A stretch of 64,000 nt of DNA from Aliikangiella sp. G2MR2-5 (lineage in GTDB: Bacteria; Pseudomonadota; Gammaproteobacteria; Enterobacterales; Kangiellaceae), in NCBI RefSeq assembly GCF_015687155.1, contig NZ_JADPQF010000005.1, positions 124,001 through 188,000 of the forward strand, read 5' to 3'. This document shows positions 17,383 to 27,656 of this stretch, piece after piece. The position numbers were made by a program, and so were the translations under genes. The notes under the pieces were generated by a model that saw only the letters and a list, made by a program, of their open reading frames with translations, was not told the DNA's origin and did not search any database. The first letter of the stretch is position 1, and every line of letters starts with the position of its first letter.

Positions 17383-18462
17383 ATGAGCTCAAACCAAACC
17401 TGTCAATCAAAGAGCAGTTTATCCCCGGCTGTCCAGTCAGTTGATTGCCTTTCATCTTCGCAGATGAAAGTGGCGAGTGATAATAATGGAGAGCGAGCTT
17501 TCATTGTTGCTGACATTGGCGGCACCAATGCTCGTTTTGGTCTGGTTACCGGCTTTGATAAATCCAGCGGCGCTTTTACCGTTGGCAATCAGCAAACATT
17601 TCCCAGTGCTGACTTCAAAGGCCTGGAAGAGGCTGTGGCCTGCTATCAGGATACACTGGGCGGGGCCAAGGTTGCCGGAGCCTGTCTAGCTGTTGCAGGG
17701 CCTGTTGCCGGGGATGATGTCAAGCTGACCAACCTTAACTGGCAGTTTGCTATCTCCAGCGCTCAGAAGCAGCTGGGGCTGGAGCGTCTGGAAATTATCA
17801 ATGATTTTGCCGCTTATGCCTATGCCATCCAATATATTGAGCCTACCAATATTCGCACCATCAACCCGGGGCGAGGTCTGGAAAATACACCAATTATCGT
17901 AGTAGGGCCGGGAACCGGCTTTGGCGTTGCCGCACTGGTTAAAGGCAACCAACGGACTCATGTAGTAGCCTCGGAAGGGGGTCATATGTCGCTTGCTGCC
18001 AATACAGCGCTTCAAGCGGCAATAAAAGAGCAGTTGTCACGTAAGTACTCACTAGTCTCTATAGAGCGTGTATTTAGCGGACCCGGTTTGCGCCACCTGT
18101 ATCATGCCTACGCGGCGGTGGAGGGATCGCAAGCGCAAGATTACCGTACTTCTGAAATTAGTCAGCATGCTTTGCAGGGGACAGATGAAATGTGTGTAAG
18201 AACACTTTCGCTGTTTTGTTCCTGGTTGGGCAGTGTTATCGGCGACCTGACTTTGGCGTTGGGTGCCCGCGGTGGGGTTTACCTAGGCGGAGGTATTTTA
18301 CCGCGCATCGCTGATTTTCTGGTAGAGAGCGAATTTAGTCAGTCATTTAAAGCGAAAGACCAGATGAGTCATTATCTGGAAAACATTCCGGTGAGTCTGG
18401 TTACTGAAGGTAGCTCGGCATTACTGGGAGCCGCTGCCTGGTTTAAGGATTCAGAAAGCTAG
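17383..18462 (+). CDS. glk: Glucokinase (Glk type)
   Basis: This enzyme phosphorylates glucose with ATP to glucose 6-phosphate in the cytoplasm, feeding the Entner-Doudoroff genes downstream. The ATP-binding motif VADIGGTNARFGL, the VAGPV and INDFAAYAYA segments, GPGTGFG and EGGHM identify the bacterial Glk family rather than the ROK family. The start is uncertain: ATG at 17383 gives 359 residues with an N-terminal extension of about 38 residues ahead of the first family motif, and a TTG at 17368 and an ATG at 17464 are also in frame. The promoter and operator lie at 17313-17342. The LacI-type gene follows 65 bases later with no terminator visible. Confidence 0.92.
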   Translation: MSSNQTCQSKSSLSPAVQSVDCLSSSQMKVASDNNGERAFIVADIGGTNARFGLVTGFDKSSGAFTVGNQQTFPSADFKGLEEAVACYQDTLGGAKVAGACLAVAGPVAGDDVKLTNLNWQFAISSAQKQLGLERLEIINDFAAYAYAIQYIEPTNIRTINPGRGLENTPIIVVGPGTGFGVAALVKGNQRTHVVASEGGHMSLAANTALQAAIKEQLSRKYSLVSIERVFSGPGLRHLYHAYAAVEGSQAQDYRTSEISQHALQGTDEMCVRTLSLFCSWLGSVIGDLTLALGARGGVYLGGGILPRIADFLVESEFSQSFKAKDQMSHYLENIPVSLVTEGSSALLGAAAWFKDSES

Positions 18463-18527
18463 TGCATGGTTGCAGTCGATGGTCGTTATGGCTAGATTAT
18501 TATTATCAAATCATTACAGATTACTGA

Positions 18528-19592
18528 GTGTTGGAAAAGAAGTTGAGCAAAGTCACTATCAATGTTGTTGCTAAACACGCCGGGGTTTCCAAGAAAACCG
18601 TTTCCCGGGTGCTTAACGATGAGCCGAATGTAAGCGCGGCAACCAAGGAAAAGGTAAAGGCGGTATTTAAGGAGTTGGGTTATCGACCCAGTCCCGTTGC
18701 CAGGGGGCTGGCAACCAATCGCTCTTTTTTAATAGGTCTGGTTTATGACAATCCGAACAAAGCCTATGTGTCTGATATTCAAAACGGCGCGCTTAGCGTT
18801 TGCAATGATAAAGGTTATCACCTCTTGATTAATCCAATCGATCATGAAAGTGATGACTTACTATTGTCAATTGAAAAATTATGGACAGAGTCCAGGCTAG
18901 ACGGCTTGGTTTTAACCCCGCCGTTTTCCGATATGCAGCCATTGATTGCGATGCTCGATCAATTGAACGCTGATTATGTCCGTGTCGGTGCCACCCTGTT
19001 TGGAGAGGATATTCACGCTAAGATTGATGAAGAGCCCGTAAGGGCTAGTCACCTTTCTCCCTGTGTTATCAGCAATGATGAACAGGCTGCTTTTGAGATG
19101 ACCCGGTATCTGATCTCACTGGGTCACGACAAAATCGGGTTTGTTAAAGGGCATCCGGATCACCCGGTTACCGAGCAGCGTTACGAGGGATATTTGAAAG
19201 CCCTCAGAGCCGCGGGTCTGATTGAAAATCCAGATTATATTGTACAGGGTATGTTTGATTTTCGGAGCGGTGAAGATTGCGGCAGGCAGTTATTATCTCT
19301 GGATGATCGGCCGACGGCTATTTTTGCCAGTAATGACTACATGGCTGCAGGTATATTGAAAGTTGCCAGTCAGAAAGGAATCGCGGTACCTCATGAGCTT
19401 GCGGTAACCGGATTTGATAATGCGCCTATTGCGCGACATTTGTGGCCGTCGTTGACGACTGTAAAACAACCAATAGAAGAAATGGCTGCCGCGGCTATAG
19501 AACAGTTACTGGCCAGATCCAGCGATAGACTGCAGATGGATAGTGTGCTGGTCGTTCGCGAATCAACGGCACCATTTCAGTCGGCAAGCTAG
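18528..19592 (+). CDS. LacI/GalR family regulator of the glucose catabolism genes
   Basis: This 354-residue protein has an N-terminal helix-turn-helix (VVAKHAGVSKKTVSRVLND) followed by a sugar-binding domain (LIGLVYDNPN, SNDYMAAGILKVA, VTGFDNAPIARH). It starts with GTG without a clear ribosome-binding site. It is flanked by glk and edd, and each of those has a TGACACCGGT-type palindrome upstream. This makes it the most likely repressor of glk, of itself through glk readthrough, and of the edd-to-pgi genes. The inducer is probably a sugar or sugar phosphate of the Entner-Doudoroff pathway (inference). Confidence 0.9.
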   Translation: MLEKKLSKVTINVVAKHAGVSKKTVSRVLNDEPNVSAATKEKVKAVFKELGYRPSPVARGLATNRSFLIGLVYDNPNKAYVSDIQNGALSVCNDKGYHLLINPIDHESDDLLLSIEKLWTESRLDGLVLTPPFSDMQPLIAMLDQLNADYVRVGATLFGEDIHAKIDEEPVRASHLSPCVISNDEQAAFEMTRYLISLGHDKIGFVKGHPDHPVTEQRYEGYLKALRAAGLIENPDYIVQGMFDFRSGEDCGRQLLSLDDRPTAIFASNDYMAAGILKVASQKGIAVPHELAVTGFDNAPIARHLWPSLTTVKQPIEEMAAAAIEQLLARSSDRLQMDSVLVVRESTAPFQSAS

Positions 19593-19652
19593 GTCAGGGG
19601 AGAGCGAATTCATTCTGCATACGAATGTAGTTCGCTTTTTTATGGGATACTG

Positions 19653-19668
19653 TTGACACCGGTGTCAA
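19653..19668. promoter_or_regulatory. Perfect 16-base palindromic operator upstream of edd
   Basis: TTGACACCGGTGTCAA is fully self-complementary and CG-centred, as LacI-family operators are. Its first six bases, TTGACA, also read as a consensus -35. It shares a 14-base core (13 of 14) with the site covering the glk -10. It lies 146 bases before the edd ATG. Confidence 0.75.
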
Positions 19669-19814
19669 GTTGACGCTAGTGTGGCTGGAAAGAATAGGTA
19701 TAACCAAGCAACCGGGTTTGAAAAAATCCGGCTTTGCTGGCAAACATGCTTTGAAAGATATTTTGATTTAAAAAAGACTATTTAAAAGAAAAGACGATTT
19801 GAAAGAATAGAGTA

Positions 19815-21695
19815 ATGACTGTAATTGAGCCCATTGAAAAAGTTACCAGGCGCATAATTGAACGTAGTCGCGTTACCCGCGAAGCCTATGTTTGCAGAAT
19901 GCAGGCTGCGGCACAGCAAAAACCGGCAAGAAATCTGCTTAGCTGTGGCAATCTGGCACATGGCATGGCGACTTGTTCGCAATCCGATAAGGCCCTGATG
20001 GCCGGAGAGTCAGTCCCTAATTTGGGGATAGTCACCTCGTACAACGATATGCTGTCGGCCCACCATCCTTATGAACACTATCCTCAATTGATTAAAGCTG
20101 TTGCCAGACGCCATGGTATCACTGCACAGGTGGCGGGCGGCGTTCCGGCTATGTGTGATGGTGTAACCCAGGGACAGGCTGGTATGGAGCTTTCGCTTTT
20201 TAGTCGCGACTTGATCGCCATGGCAACCGCAGTTTCGCTTTCTCATGCGATGTTTGACGGCGTTATTTGTCTGGGGGTTTGCGACAAAATCGTACCAGGT
20301 CTCTTAATCGGAGCACTCAGTTTTGGCCATTTGCCGACCATTTTCTTACCGGCGGGTCCTATGTCTACCGGACAAAGTAATAGTGAAAAAGCCAAGGTCA
20401 GACAACTGTATGCCGAAGGCAAGGTTGGGCGAAAAGAACTGTTAGAGTCGGAGAGTGCTTCTTATCATGGTGCCGGTACCTGTACGTTTTACGGAACAGC
20501 CAATAGCAATCAAATGCTGATGGAAATAATGGGGCTGCATCTTCCCGGGAGTTCTTTTGTGCCGCCACAGGGAAAACTTAGAGAGCAACTGACCGTTGCT
20601 GGCGTGGAGCGCCTGATACAGCTTTGCGATTCGCGAAATAAAGAAAGTTATAAGCAAATTCCTCTATATCAAATAGTAACTGAGAAAAGTCTGGTCAATG
20701 GCATTATCGGTTTACTCGCGACAGGCGGTTCGACCAACCATGCAATTCATCTGGTCGCCATTGCTAAAGCTGCCGGTATTCAAATTGACTGGCAGGACAT
20801 GGCGGAGCTTTCTGCCTGTGTACCTCTTCTGTGTAGAATTTATCCTAACGGCAGCGCCGATGTTAATCAGTTTCATGCCGCCGGTGGAATGGGCTTTTTA
20901 ATGCAATCCTTATTGCAAGGCGGTTACTTGCACGAGGATGTGACAACAATCATGGGGGAGGGGCTTGAGTCATATACTTTTGAGCCCAAACTCTCTTGCA
21001 ATAACCGCCGGGAAATATTCCGGGAAAGTGGTGAAACTCAGCTTTCAGAAAGTCAGATCGACTGGCAAAAAGTGCCGCAGAAAAGTCTTGATGAGTCAAT
21101 CATCAGAAATGCAACGAATCCTTTTTCCGAGCAGGGTGGATTAAAGCTGCTAACCGGAAATATTGGCAGAGCGGTAATCAAGGTTTCAGCCGTTGCCGAA
21201 GAACATCAGGTGATCGAAGCGCCGGCAAAAGTATTTGAGTCTCAGGAAGACTTTCAAACGGCTTTCGAACAGGGCTTACTGAACCAACACTTTATTGCGG
21301 TGATCCGCTTTCAAGGGCCAAAAACTAATGGCATGCCTGAACTGCACAAGCTTACGCCCTTGTTGGGTGTCTTGCAGGATAAAGGTTTCAAAGTTGCACT
21401 GGTAACCGATGGTCGCATGTCTGGCGCTTCAGGCAAAGTGCCGGCGGCAATCCATTTGACGCCCGAAGCCAGTGACTGTGGTGTTATTGCCAAAATACAG
21501 GATGGCGACATGCTATTGCTGGATGCTCAGAACGGCTGTCTATCGGTAGCCGTGAGTGAACAAGAATTACTCGCTCGTCACGCTGTGGTAAAAACAAGTG
21601 ATAATAATCAGTTTGGCATGGGCCGTGAATTATTCAGTGCTTTTAGAGGCGTAGTTAGCGGCGCGGAATCTGGCGCCACCATATTTTCAAATTAA
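19815..21695 (+). CDS. edd: 6-phosphogluconate dehydratase
   Basis: This is the first committed enzyme of the Entner-Doudoroff pathway, converting 6-phosphogluconate to 2-keto-3-deoxy-6-phosphogluconate with an iron-sulfur cluster. At 626 residues it fits the Edd family. Conserved Cys-containing motifs are present: [29 protein letters not shown] and [14 protein letters not shown]. The C-terminal part has the [11 protein letters not shown] segment of the IlvD/Edd superfamily. The neighbours zwf, pgl and eda separate it from dihydroxyacid dehydratase (IlvD). It is the first gene downstream of the perfect operator at 19653. Confidence 0.96.
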   Translation: MTVIEPIEKVTRRIIERSRVTREAYVCRMQAAAQQKPARNLLSCGNLAHGMATCSQSDKALMAGESVPNLGIVTSYNDMLSAHHPYEHYPQLIKAVARRHGITAQVAGGVPAMCDGVTQGQAGMELSLFSRDLIAMATAVSLSHAMFDGVICLGVCDKIVPGLLIGALSFGHLPTIFLPAGPMSTGQSNSEKAKVRQLYAEGKVGRKELLESESASYHGAGTCTFYGTANSNQMLMEIMGLHLPGSSFVPPQGKLREQLTVAGVERLIQLCDSRNKESYKQIPLYQIVTEKSLVNGIIGLLATGGSTNHAIHLVAIAKAAGIQIDWQDMAELSACVPLLCRIYPNGSADVNQFHAAGGMGFLMQSLLQGGYLHEDVTTIMGEGLESYTFEPKLSCNNRREIFRESGETQLSESQIDWQKVPQKSLDESIIRNATNPFSEQGGLKLLTGNIGRAVIKVSAVAEEHQVIEAPAKVFESQEDFQTAFEQGLLNQHFIAVIRFQGPKTNGMPELHKLTPLLGVLQDKGFKVALVTDGRMSGASGKVPAAIHLTPEASDCGVIAKIQDGDMLLLDAQNGCLSVAVSEQELLARHAVVKTSDNNQFGMGRELFSAFRGVVSGAESGATIFSN

Positions 21696-21781
21696 TGCGG
21701 TTACAGAAAGAAGCTGTAAAAAACTTCAATTGATTATTGTTTTGCCGGTTCGACCCAAAATGCCGGTAAGCAGGAGTAGAA

Positions 21782-23248
21782 ATGACACACCAATTTGACC
21801 TAGTGATTTTTGGCGGGACCGGTGATTTATCGCTGCGCAAATTAATTCCCGCCATGTTTCGCGCCAACTATCAGGGAAGCCTCGGTGATGATGCGCGTAT
21901 TATTGTTTGTACCCGTAAGGCTGATGAAGCGGAAAATATGCAGTCAATTATTAGCGATGCATTGCAGCGTTTTGTCGAACCTGAAGAGCTGACACAAAGC
22001 AGAATCGACAACTTTCTTAGTCTGATTTTTCCACAATTGCTTGATCTGGTTAATCTGGAAAATGGATGGGGTGAATTTTCAGCGCAGTTTTCCGGTCGAG
22101 AAGACATTTCCAGAATATTTTATTTAGCTGTGGCGCCCTCAATTTATGGACAGGTTTGCGAAAACCTTTCACAGCAAAACCTGGTTACGCCAAATGCCAG
22201 GATCGTGGTTGAGAAGCCGATTGGCTACGACTTGATGTCCGCTGAAAAAATTAACGAAACTATGGCGAAATATTTTCAGGAAGAGCAGATTTACCGAATC
22301 GATCATTATCTTGGAAAAGAGACGGTGCAAAATCTTTTGGCACTCCGGTTCAGTAATTTTCTGTTCGAAAATATCTGGGACTCAAAATCAATAGATCATA
22401 TTCAAATAAGTATTTGTGAGCAGGTCGGCCTAGAGGGTAGAGCCGGATTTTATGACGGCGCGGGTGCGATGCGCGATATGGTACAAAATCATTTGTTGCA
22501 ACTGCTCTGTCTGATCGCGATGGAAAGTCCGAATAAGTTAGAACCGGAAGATGTTCGTGTCGAAAAAATTAAAGTACTAAAGGCGCTTAAACCGATACTG
22601 CCAGATCAAATGAATAAATGCGTCGTTAGAGGACAGTATGTCAGTGGTCAGGTCAATGATGAAAAAGTGGCGGGTTATCTGGATGAGCTTGGTGATTTTG
22701 AAAGCAAAACCGAAACCTTTGTCGCCATAAAAACGTTTATCGAAAACTGGCGTTGGGCAGGAGTTCCTTTTTATTTGAGAACAGGTAAACGTCTCAAAAG
22801 AAGAAGCGCGGAAATAATTGTTGAATTCAAGAGTGTTACTCACGATATCTATGCGCCATTAGGGCAAAAGTTGAAGCCCAACCGACTGGTCATTCAGTTG
22901 CAGCCAGAAGAAAAAATCCAAATGATTTTGATGGCAAAGGCCATCGGAAGCGACGAGACAAATCTAAAACCAATTAAGCTAAACCTGGATTTTATCAGTC
23001 AAGAAAATGCTCACAAATCGAGCGCTTACCAACGATTATTACTTGATGCAATTGCAGGTAATCCGACGCTATTTATCCATCGTGATGAAGTAAAAGCCGC
23101 TTGGCGTTGGGTTGACCCTATTATCGAAAACTGGAAAGAAAGTAATCGTTCGCCTGAATTGTACAACGCCGGCAGTTGGGGACCATCCCGAGCGGATGAT
23201 CTATTTGAAGATCGCTCGCAGTACTGGATCGATATTTACGCTGAATAG
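21782..23248 (+). CDS. zwf: Glucose-6-phosphate 1-dehydrogenase
   Basis: It oxidises glucose 6-phosphate to 6-phosphogluconolactone with NAD(P). The 488 residues match the family length. The nucleotide-binding start (LVIFGGTGDLSLRKLIPA) and the substrate-binding motif RIDHYLGKETVQN are intact. A strong ribosome-binding site AGGAG lies five bases before the ATG. It sits 86 bases behind edd. A small tandem duplication covers its stop codon. Confidence 0.97.
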   Translation: MTHQFDLVIFGGTGDLSLRKLIPAMFRANYQGSLGDDARIIVCTRKADEAENMQSIISDALQRFVEPEELTQSRIDNFLSLIFPQLLDLVNLENGWGEFSAQFSGREDISRIFYLAVAPSIYGQVCENLSQQNLVTPNARIVVEKPIGYDLMSAEKINETMAKYFQEEQIYRIDHYLGKETVQNLLALRFSNFLFENIWDSKSIDHIQISICEQVGLEGRAGFYDGAGAMRDMVQNHLLQLLCLIAMESPNKLEPEDVRVEKIKVLKALKPILPDQMNKCVVRGQYVSGQVNDEKVAGYLDELGDFESKTETFVAIKTFIENWRWAGVPFYLRTGKRLKRRSAEIIVEFKSVTHDIYAPLGQKLKPNRLVIQLQPEEKIQMILMAKAIGSDETNLKPIKLNLDFISQENAHKSSAYQRLLLDAIAGNPTLFIHRDEVKAAWRWVDPIIENWKESNRSPELYNAGSWGPSRADDLFEDRSQYWIDIYAE

Positions 23249-23268
23249 GTAAAACTGAATAGGTAGAA
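23241..23268. repeat. 14-base tandem duplication over the zwf stop codon
   Basis: CTGAATAGGTAAAA is followed directly by CTGAATAGGTAGAA (13 of 14 identical). The first copy contains the last zwf codons and its TAG stop; the second repeats the same text after the stop. It lengthens the zwf-pgl spacer without changing either protein. Confidence 0.7.
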
Positions 23269-23289
23269 ACTTAACAGGGAATATTTTCT

Positions 23290-23997
23290 ATGAAAGAATT
23301 TCATTATAAATCAAGAGATGAGCTTTATAAAAAAGTTGCCGAACGTTGTGCGCAGGGATTGACTCGCGGCGTAGAAAAGCGAGGTAGAGCAAGCTTTGTT
23401 GTGCCGGGCGGTTCGACACCTGCGCCGGTGTTTGGTCTGTTATCAGAGATGTCTCTTGACTGGCATAATGTTTTTGTCGCGCCTTCCGATGAAAGATGGG
23501 TCGATACCTCTCATGCCCAGAGCAACGAAGGCTTGATCAACAGAACTTTGCTCGTTAATAAAGCTTCTAAAGCGCGTTTAATGCCTCTCAAGAACGAAGC
23601 TGCGACTCCCGAGCTGGGAGAGATTGATTCCGAAAAATCAATCAGTTTATTGGAAAGACCATTTGATATTACTTTATTGGGAATGGGGCCTGATGGTCAT
23701 TTTGCTTCACTTTTCCCTGGTAGCGCACAGTTGAGTGATGCATTGAATCCATCACTTGAAAAACCGTGTATTGGTATTGACGCAACCGGTTGTCCTGTTG
23801 CCGGTGAATATACAGAAAGAATGAGTCTTACGCTTTCAGCCATTTTAAATAGCCGCCTGATTATTTTGCTGATAACCGGCGATGAAAAACTATCGGTGAT
23901 GCGGGAAGCGAAAGAAAATTACGCGCCCGAGTTAACGCCGATATCTGCGTTACTCAATCAATCGGACACACGGCTAGAAATCCATTGGGCCGGTTAA
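23290..23997 (+). CDS. pgl: 6-phosphogluconolactonase (DevB/Pgl type)
   Basis: It hydrolyses 6-phosphogluconolactone to 6-phosphogluconate, between Zwf and Edd. Its 235 residues and the motifs FVVPGGSTPAPVF, SDERWVDTSHAQSNEG and GMGPDGHFASLFPG identify the glucosamine-6-phosphate isomerase-like lactonase family. The ribosome-binding site AGGGA lies upstream. It is in line with zwf and eda with short gaps, so co-transcription is likely. Confidence 0.95.
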   Translation: MKEFHYKSRDELYKKVAERCAQGLTRGVEKRGRASFVVPGGSTPAPVFGLLSEMSLDWHNVFVAPSDERWVDTSHAQSNEGLINRTLLVNKASKARLMPLKNEAATPELGEIDSEKSISLLERPFDITLLGMGPDGHFASLFPGSAQLSDALNPSLEKPCIGIDATGCPVAGEYTERMSLTLSAILNSRLIILLITGDEKLSVMREAKENYAPELTPISALLNQSDTRLEIHWAG

Positions 23998-24062
23998 CAT
24001 AAAACAAAAAGTTTGAAACAGATAGTCAAATTTTCGCTGAAGATAATTGAGTGGAGAGAAAA

Positions 24063-24686
24063 ATGAATGATATAGCAATGGTGCTAAATAGAGCGAGCGT
24101 GATCCCGGTTATCGTAATCGATAACTTGGAAGATGCTGTTCCTCTGGCTTCTGCATTAGTTGAAGGTGGTCTTGATGTACTTGAAGTTACTCTGCGAACT
24201 CCAGTCGCCATAGAAGCGGTTAGTTTGATGAAACAAGCTCTGCCGGATGCCATCATTGGAACTGGAACCGTTACCAATATGACAAATTTGCATGCGTCAA
24301 TGGAAGCGGGTGCCGATTTTATGGTTAGCCCCGGAGTTACTTCTAGCTTGTTGCGAGATGCCAGAGCCGAAGGCGCTAACTTATTGCCTGGCGCGGCAAC
24401 TCCAAGTGAAGTAATGCAGCTACTTGAAGAAGGCTTTTGTTTTCAGAAATTTTTTCCTGCCGAAGCTGCAGGCGGAATTCCAATGCTAAAAGCCCTTGCC
24501 GGACCACTACCCCAGGCAACTTTTTGCCCGACTGGCGGTATTTCTTTATCAAATGCCAGGGACTATCTCGCGCTTGAAAATGTGGCTTGTGTTGGAGGAA
24601 CCTGGATGTTGGATAAAAATTTAATTGAGAAAAAAGACTGGCAAGCGATTGCTGAGTTGGCGAAAAGCTGTCATTCACTCGTCTAG
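24063..24686 (+). CDS. eda: KDPG aldolase (2-keto-3-deoxy-6-phosphogluconate aldolase)
   Basis: It cleaves KDPG to pyruvate and glyceraldehyde 3-phosphate, the last Entner-Doudoroff step. The Schiff-base Lys is in FQKFFPAE and the catalytic Glu in LEVTLRTP; GTGTV and PTGGIS complete the family pattern. The ATG at 24063 has GGAG six bases before it; the GTG at 24051 in the same frame would include the ribosome-binding site and is rejected. The product is 207 residues. Confidence 0.96.
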   Translation: MNDIAMVLNRASVIPVIVIDNLEDAVPLASALVEGGLDVLEVTLRTPVAIEAVSLMKQALPDAIIGTGTVTNMTNLHASMEAGADFMVSPGVTSSLLRDARAEGANLLPGAATPSEVMQLLEEGFCFQKFFPAEAAGGIPMLKALAGPLPQATFCPTGGISLSNARDYLALENVACVGGTWMLDKNLIEKKDWQAIAELAKSCHSLV

Positions 24687-24783
24687 TCATTCATTCATCT
24701 GGTCATTCGTTCGTCGGTTCATTGTCGAGCGTCAGAGCAAAGGCTAATAATTCGTTGATGAATAATATTGTTGGGAGCATATC

Positions 24784-25836
24784 ATGATTAAAGTTGCAAT
24801 AAACGGTTACGGTAGAATCGGTCGGAATATTTTGCGAGCCCTGTATGAATCCGGGAAAAACGAGCAAATTCAAATCGTCGCCATCAATGATTTGGGGAGC
24901 ATTGAAACCAATGCTCACTTAACTCAGTACGATTCAGTACATGGAATTTTTAAAGAAACAGTTGAATTACACAACGATCAGTTAATGATCAATGGCGATG
25001 CGATTCAAATGCTTTGTGAGAGAAATCCCGAAAATTTGCCCTGGCAAAAACTGGGTGTAGATATTGTTTATGAGTGCACGGGCGTTTTCAGAACGAAAGA
25101 AGATGCGATGAAACACATTAATGCCGGCGCGGGCAAAGTGATAATTTCTGCGCCTGGTGTCGATGTTGACGCGACTATCGTTTATGGGGTCAATGAGCAT
25201 ACTCTTTCTGGTGATGAGACTGTTATATCTAACGCCTCTTGTACAACTAATTGTCTCGCACCTGTTGCTAAAATATTAAATGACGCAATAGGCATCGAAC
25301 AGGGGAGTATGACAACGGTTCATGCTTTTACCAACGATCAAAATCTGCTTGATGTTGCACATAAAGATATTTATCGAGCACGCGCAGCAACTTCTTCGAT
25401 GATCCCGACCAAGACTGGTGCCGCCAAAGCGGTTGGTCTGGTATTGCCTGAACTACAAGGCAAACTGGACGGTATGGCTGTGCGAGTACCAACAGCGAAT
25501 GTATCACTAATCGACCTTAATTTTATTGCTTCAAATGACACCGGTGTCGAAGAGATCAATGAACTGATAAGGCAAGCGGCGGAAGGGCCATTAAAAGGAG
25601 TTCTTCATTACAACGATAAGCCACTGGTTTCAGTTGATTTTAACCATAATCCGGCATCTTCGTGCTTTGATGCAAACCAAACTAGCGTTAATGGTCGTCT
25701 GGTAAAAATCATGGCCTGGTATGACAACGAGTGGGGCTTCTCCAATCGAATGCTAGATACTACTATGGCCCTAGTGCATGCAACGAAAAAGAATATCCAA
25801 GAAAAAGAAAGCGAGCGAGTCGAGGCTGTTGCTTAG
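24784..25836 (+). CDS. gap: Glyceraldehyde-3-phosphate dehydrogenase, type I
   Basis: It oxidises glyceraldehyde 3-phosphate with inorganic phosphate and NAD, taking the Eda product onward. The NAD-binding [10 protein letters not shown], the catalytic [15 protein letters not shown] and the C-terminal [12 protein letters not shown] are intact over 350 residues. A ribosome-binding site GGGAG precedes the ATG. Placement inside an Entner-Doudoroff cluster suggests a copy used in the catabolic direction. A sequence one base away from the edd operator core lies inside the gene at 25536-25549. Confidence 0.95.
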   Translation: MIKVAINGYGRIGRNILRALYESGKNEQIQIVAINDLGSIETNAHLTQYDSVHGIFKETVELHNDQLMINGDAIQMLCERNPENLPWQKLGVDIVYECTGVFRTKEDAMKHINAGAGKVIISAPGVDVDATIVYGVNEHTLSGDETVISNASCTTNCLAPVAKILNDAIGIEQGSMTTVHAFTNDQNLLDVAHKDIYRARAATSSMIPTKTGAAKAVGLVLPELQGKLDGMAVRVPTANVSLIDLNFIASNDTGVEEINELIRQAAEGPLKGVLHYNDKPLVSVDFNHNPASSCFDANQTSVNGRLVKIMAWYDNEWGFSNRMLDTTMALVHATKKNIQEKESERVEAVA

Positions 25837-25885
25837 AAACGCAAAAAATTAAACATAGGGTCTAAAGAATTTTCTGGAGTAGTTT

Positions 25886-27529
25886 ATGACTTTGCATCCG
25901 TCAACAGACGACTGGAATAAATTGCAGCAGCATTACGAGGCGATTAAAAATGTTCATATGCGACAAGAGTTTGCTCAAGACCCGAAACGATTTGAGCGTT
26001 TTTCGATCCGTTTTAATGACATATTATTCGACTACTCTAAAAACCGCATCAATCAGGAAACCATCGACTTATTAATCGAGCTGGCAAAAAGCTGTGAATT
26101 GCCGGAAATGATTGAAAAAATGTTTTCCGGCGAGAAAATCAATCAGACCGAGAACCGAGCTGTCTTACATACCGCGCTCAGAAGTCGCTCGCGAAAACCC
26201 GTCTACGTTGATGGGGTTAATATCATTCCGGATATTGAATTTGAATTGTCACGGGTAAAACGTCTGGCGAAAATGGTTCGGAGCCGGGAATGGCTCGGCG
26301 CTACTGGCCAGCCAATTACTGATGTCGTTAATATTGGTATTGGCGGTTCGCATCTGGGACCGCTAATGGTAACTGAAGCATTACGCCCCTATGGATTGCA
26401 TGATTTGAATGTTCACTTTGTCGCCAATATTGACGAAAACCATATCATCGATACTCTGGAAAACCTGAAGCCTGAGACCACACTTTTTATCATTTCTTCA
26501 AAAAGCTTTACCACCCAGGATACCATGGTCAATGCGGAGTCGGCCCGGCAGTGGTTTTTAGGTCGCCAGCCCGATGAACGCCATCTGGCCAGGCACTTTG
26601 TTGCGGTAACTAGCAATGCCGAAGCGGCTCAGGAATTTGGTATCGAGCGACAAAATATTTTCAAGATGTGGGATTGGGTCGGAGGTCGCTATTCGTTATG
26701 GTCGGCGATAGGACTTTCTATTGTTATTTCAATAGGTCCTGAAAATTTCGACCAACTTCTGGCGGGGGCAAATGAAGTAGATCAACATTTCAAGGAGGCA
26801 CCGTTCGAACATAATATCCCCGTAATTATGGCTCTGATAGGTATTTGGTATAACAACTTTTTTGGCGCTCAAACGACAGCCGTACTGCCCTATGCGCAAC
26901 ACATGCATCGCTTTCCGGCATATTTGCAACAAGCTGACATGGAAAGTAATGGTAAATTTGTCGATAATCAGGGAAAACAAATTCACTATTCAACCGGTCC
27001 GATTTTGTTTGGTGAGATTGGGATCCCAAGTCAGCATGCTTTCTATCAGCTACTTCATCAGGGTACAAAAATGGTGCCCGTCGATATTCTCGCGCCAATT
27101 TTTAACTTTAATGGAGTATCGAAACATCATAATGCATTGATGGCCAATGTATTTGCACAAACCGAAGCTTTGATGAAAGGAAGGACCGAGCAGGAAGTTA
27201 GCGAAGAAATGGCAGGGCAAAATTATTCTGAATCAGAAGTTGAAAATATACGTCCACACAAAGTATTTCCGGGCAACCGACCAAGCAACACCTTTCTATT
27301 TGAGACTTTGGACCCAAAAACTCTGGGAGCCTTAATTGCATTATATGAACACAAGATTTTTGTTCAGGGGGTAATCTGGAATATAAACTCTTTTGACCAA
27401 TGGGGCGTCGAGTTGGGAAAACATCTAGCTGCGACAATATTGAATGAGATCAATAGTGCAAAGGTGATATTGGGGCATGATAGCTCTACAGATGGCTTGA
27501 TCAACTATTACAAATCCCGCAAAGGTTAG
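25886..27529 (+). CDS. pgi: Glucose-6-phosphate isomerase
   Basis: It interconverts glucose 6-phosphate and fructose 6-phosphate; next to zwf it allows fructose units and gluconeogenic carbon to enter the Entner-Doudoroff route. The protein is 547 residues, close to E. coli Pgi. Family motifs NIGIGGSHLGPLMVTEAL, SSKSFTTQDT and GGRYSLWSAIGLS are intact. GGAG precedes the ATG. It is the last gene of the glk-pgi series; I see no clear terminator after it. Confidence 0.97.
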   Translation: MTLHPSTDDWNKLQQHYEAIKNVHMRQEFAQDPKRFERFSIRFNDILFDYSKNRINQETIDLLIELAKSCELPEMIEKMFSGEKINQTENRAVLHTALRSRSRKPVYVDGVNIIPDIEFELSRVKRLAKMVRSREWLGATGQPITDVVNIGIGGSHLGPLMVTEALRPYGLHDLNVHFVANIDENHIIDTLENLKPETTLFIISSKSFTTQDTMVNAESARQWFLGRQPDERHLARHFVAVTSNAEAAQEFGIERQNIFKMWDWVGGRYSLWSAIGLSIVISIGPENFDQLLAGANEVDQHFKEAPFEHNIPVIMALIGIWYNNFFGAQTTAVLPYAQHMHRFPAYLQQADMESNGKFVDNQGKQIHYSTGPILFGEIGIPSQHAFYQLLHQGTKMVPVDILAPIFNFNGVSKHHNALMANVFAQTEALMKGRTEQEVSEEMAGQNYSESEVENIRPHKVFPGNRPSNTFLFETLDPKTLGALIALYEHKIFVQGVIWNINSFDQWGVELGKHLAATILNEINSAKVILGHDSSTDGLINYYKSRKG

Positions 27530-27656
27530 TCGTTTAATCGGCTTTTAGCGTTTTCAGTCAAAGACATTCGAACTGATATGCTTTTGTGCACGTTAGCGAC
27601 GTTGTGCGTTATAATTGCAGTTAACCCAAAATCGCAATCCTAGCGCTAAGTTTTTT

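Noticed and set aside
24687-24783. Repeated TCATTC/GTTCG text between eda and gap
   Set aside because: It is irregular low-complexity sequence without a stable unit or symmetry.
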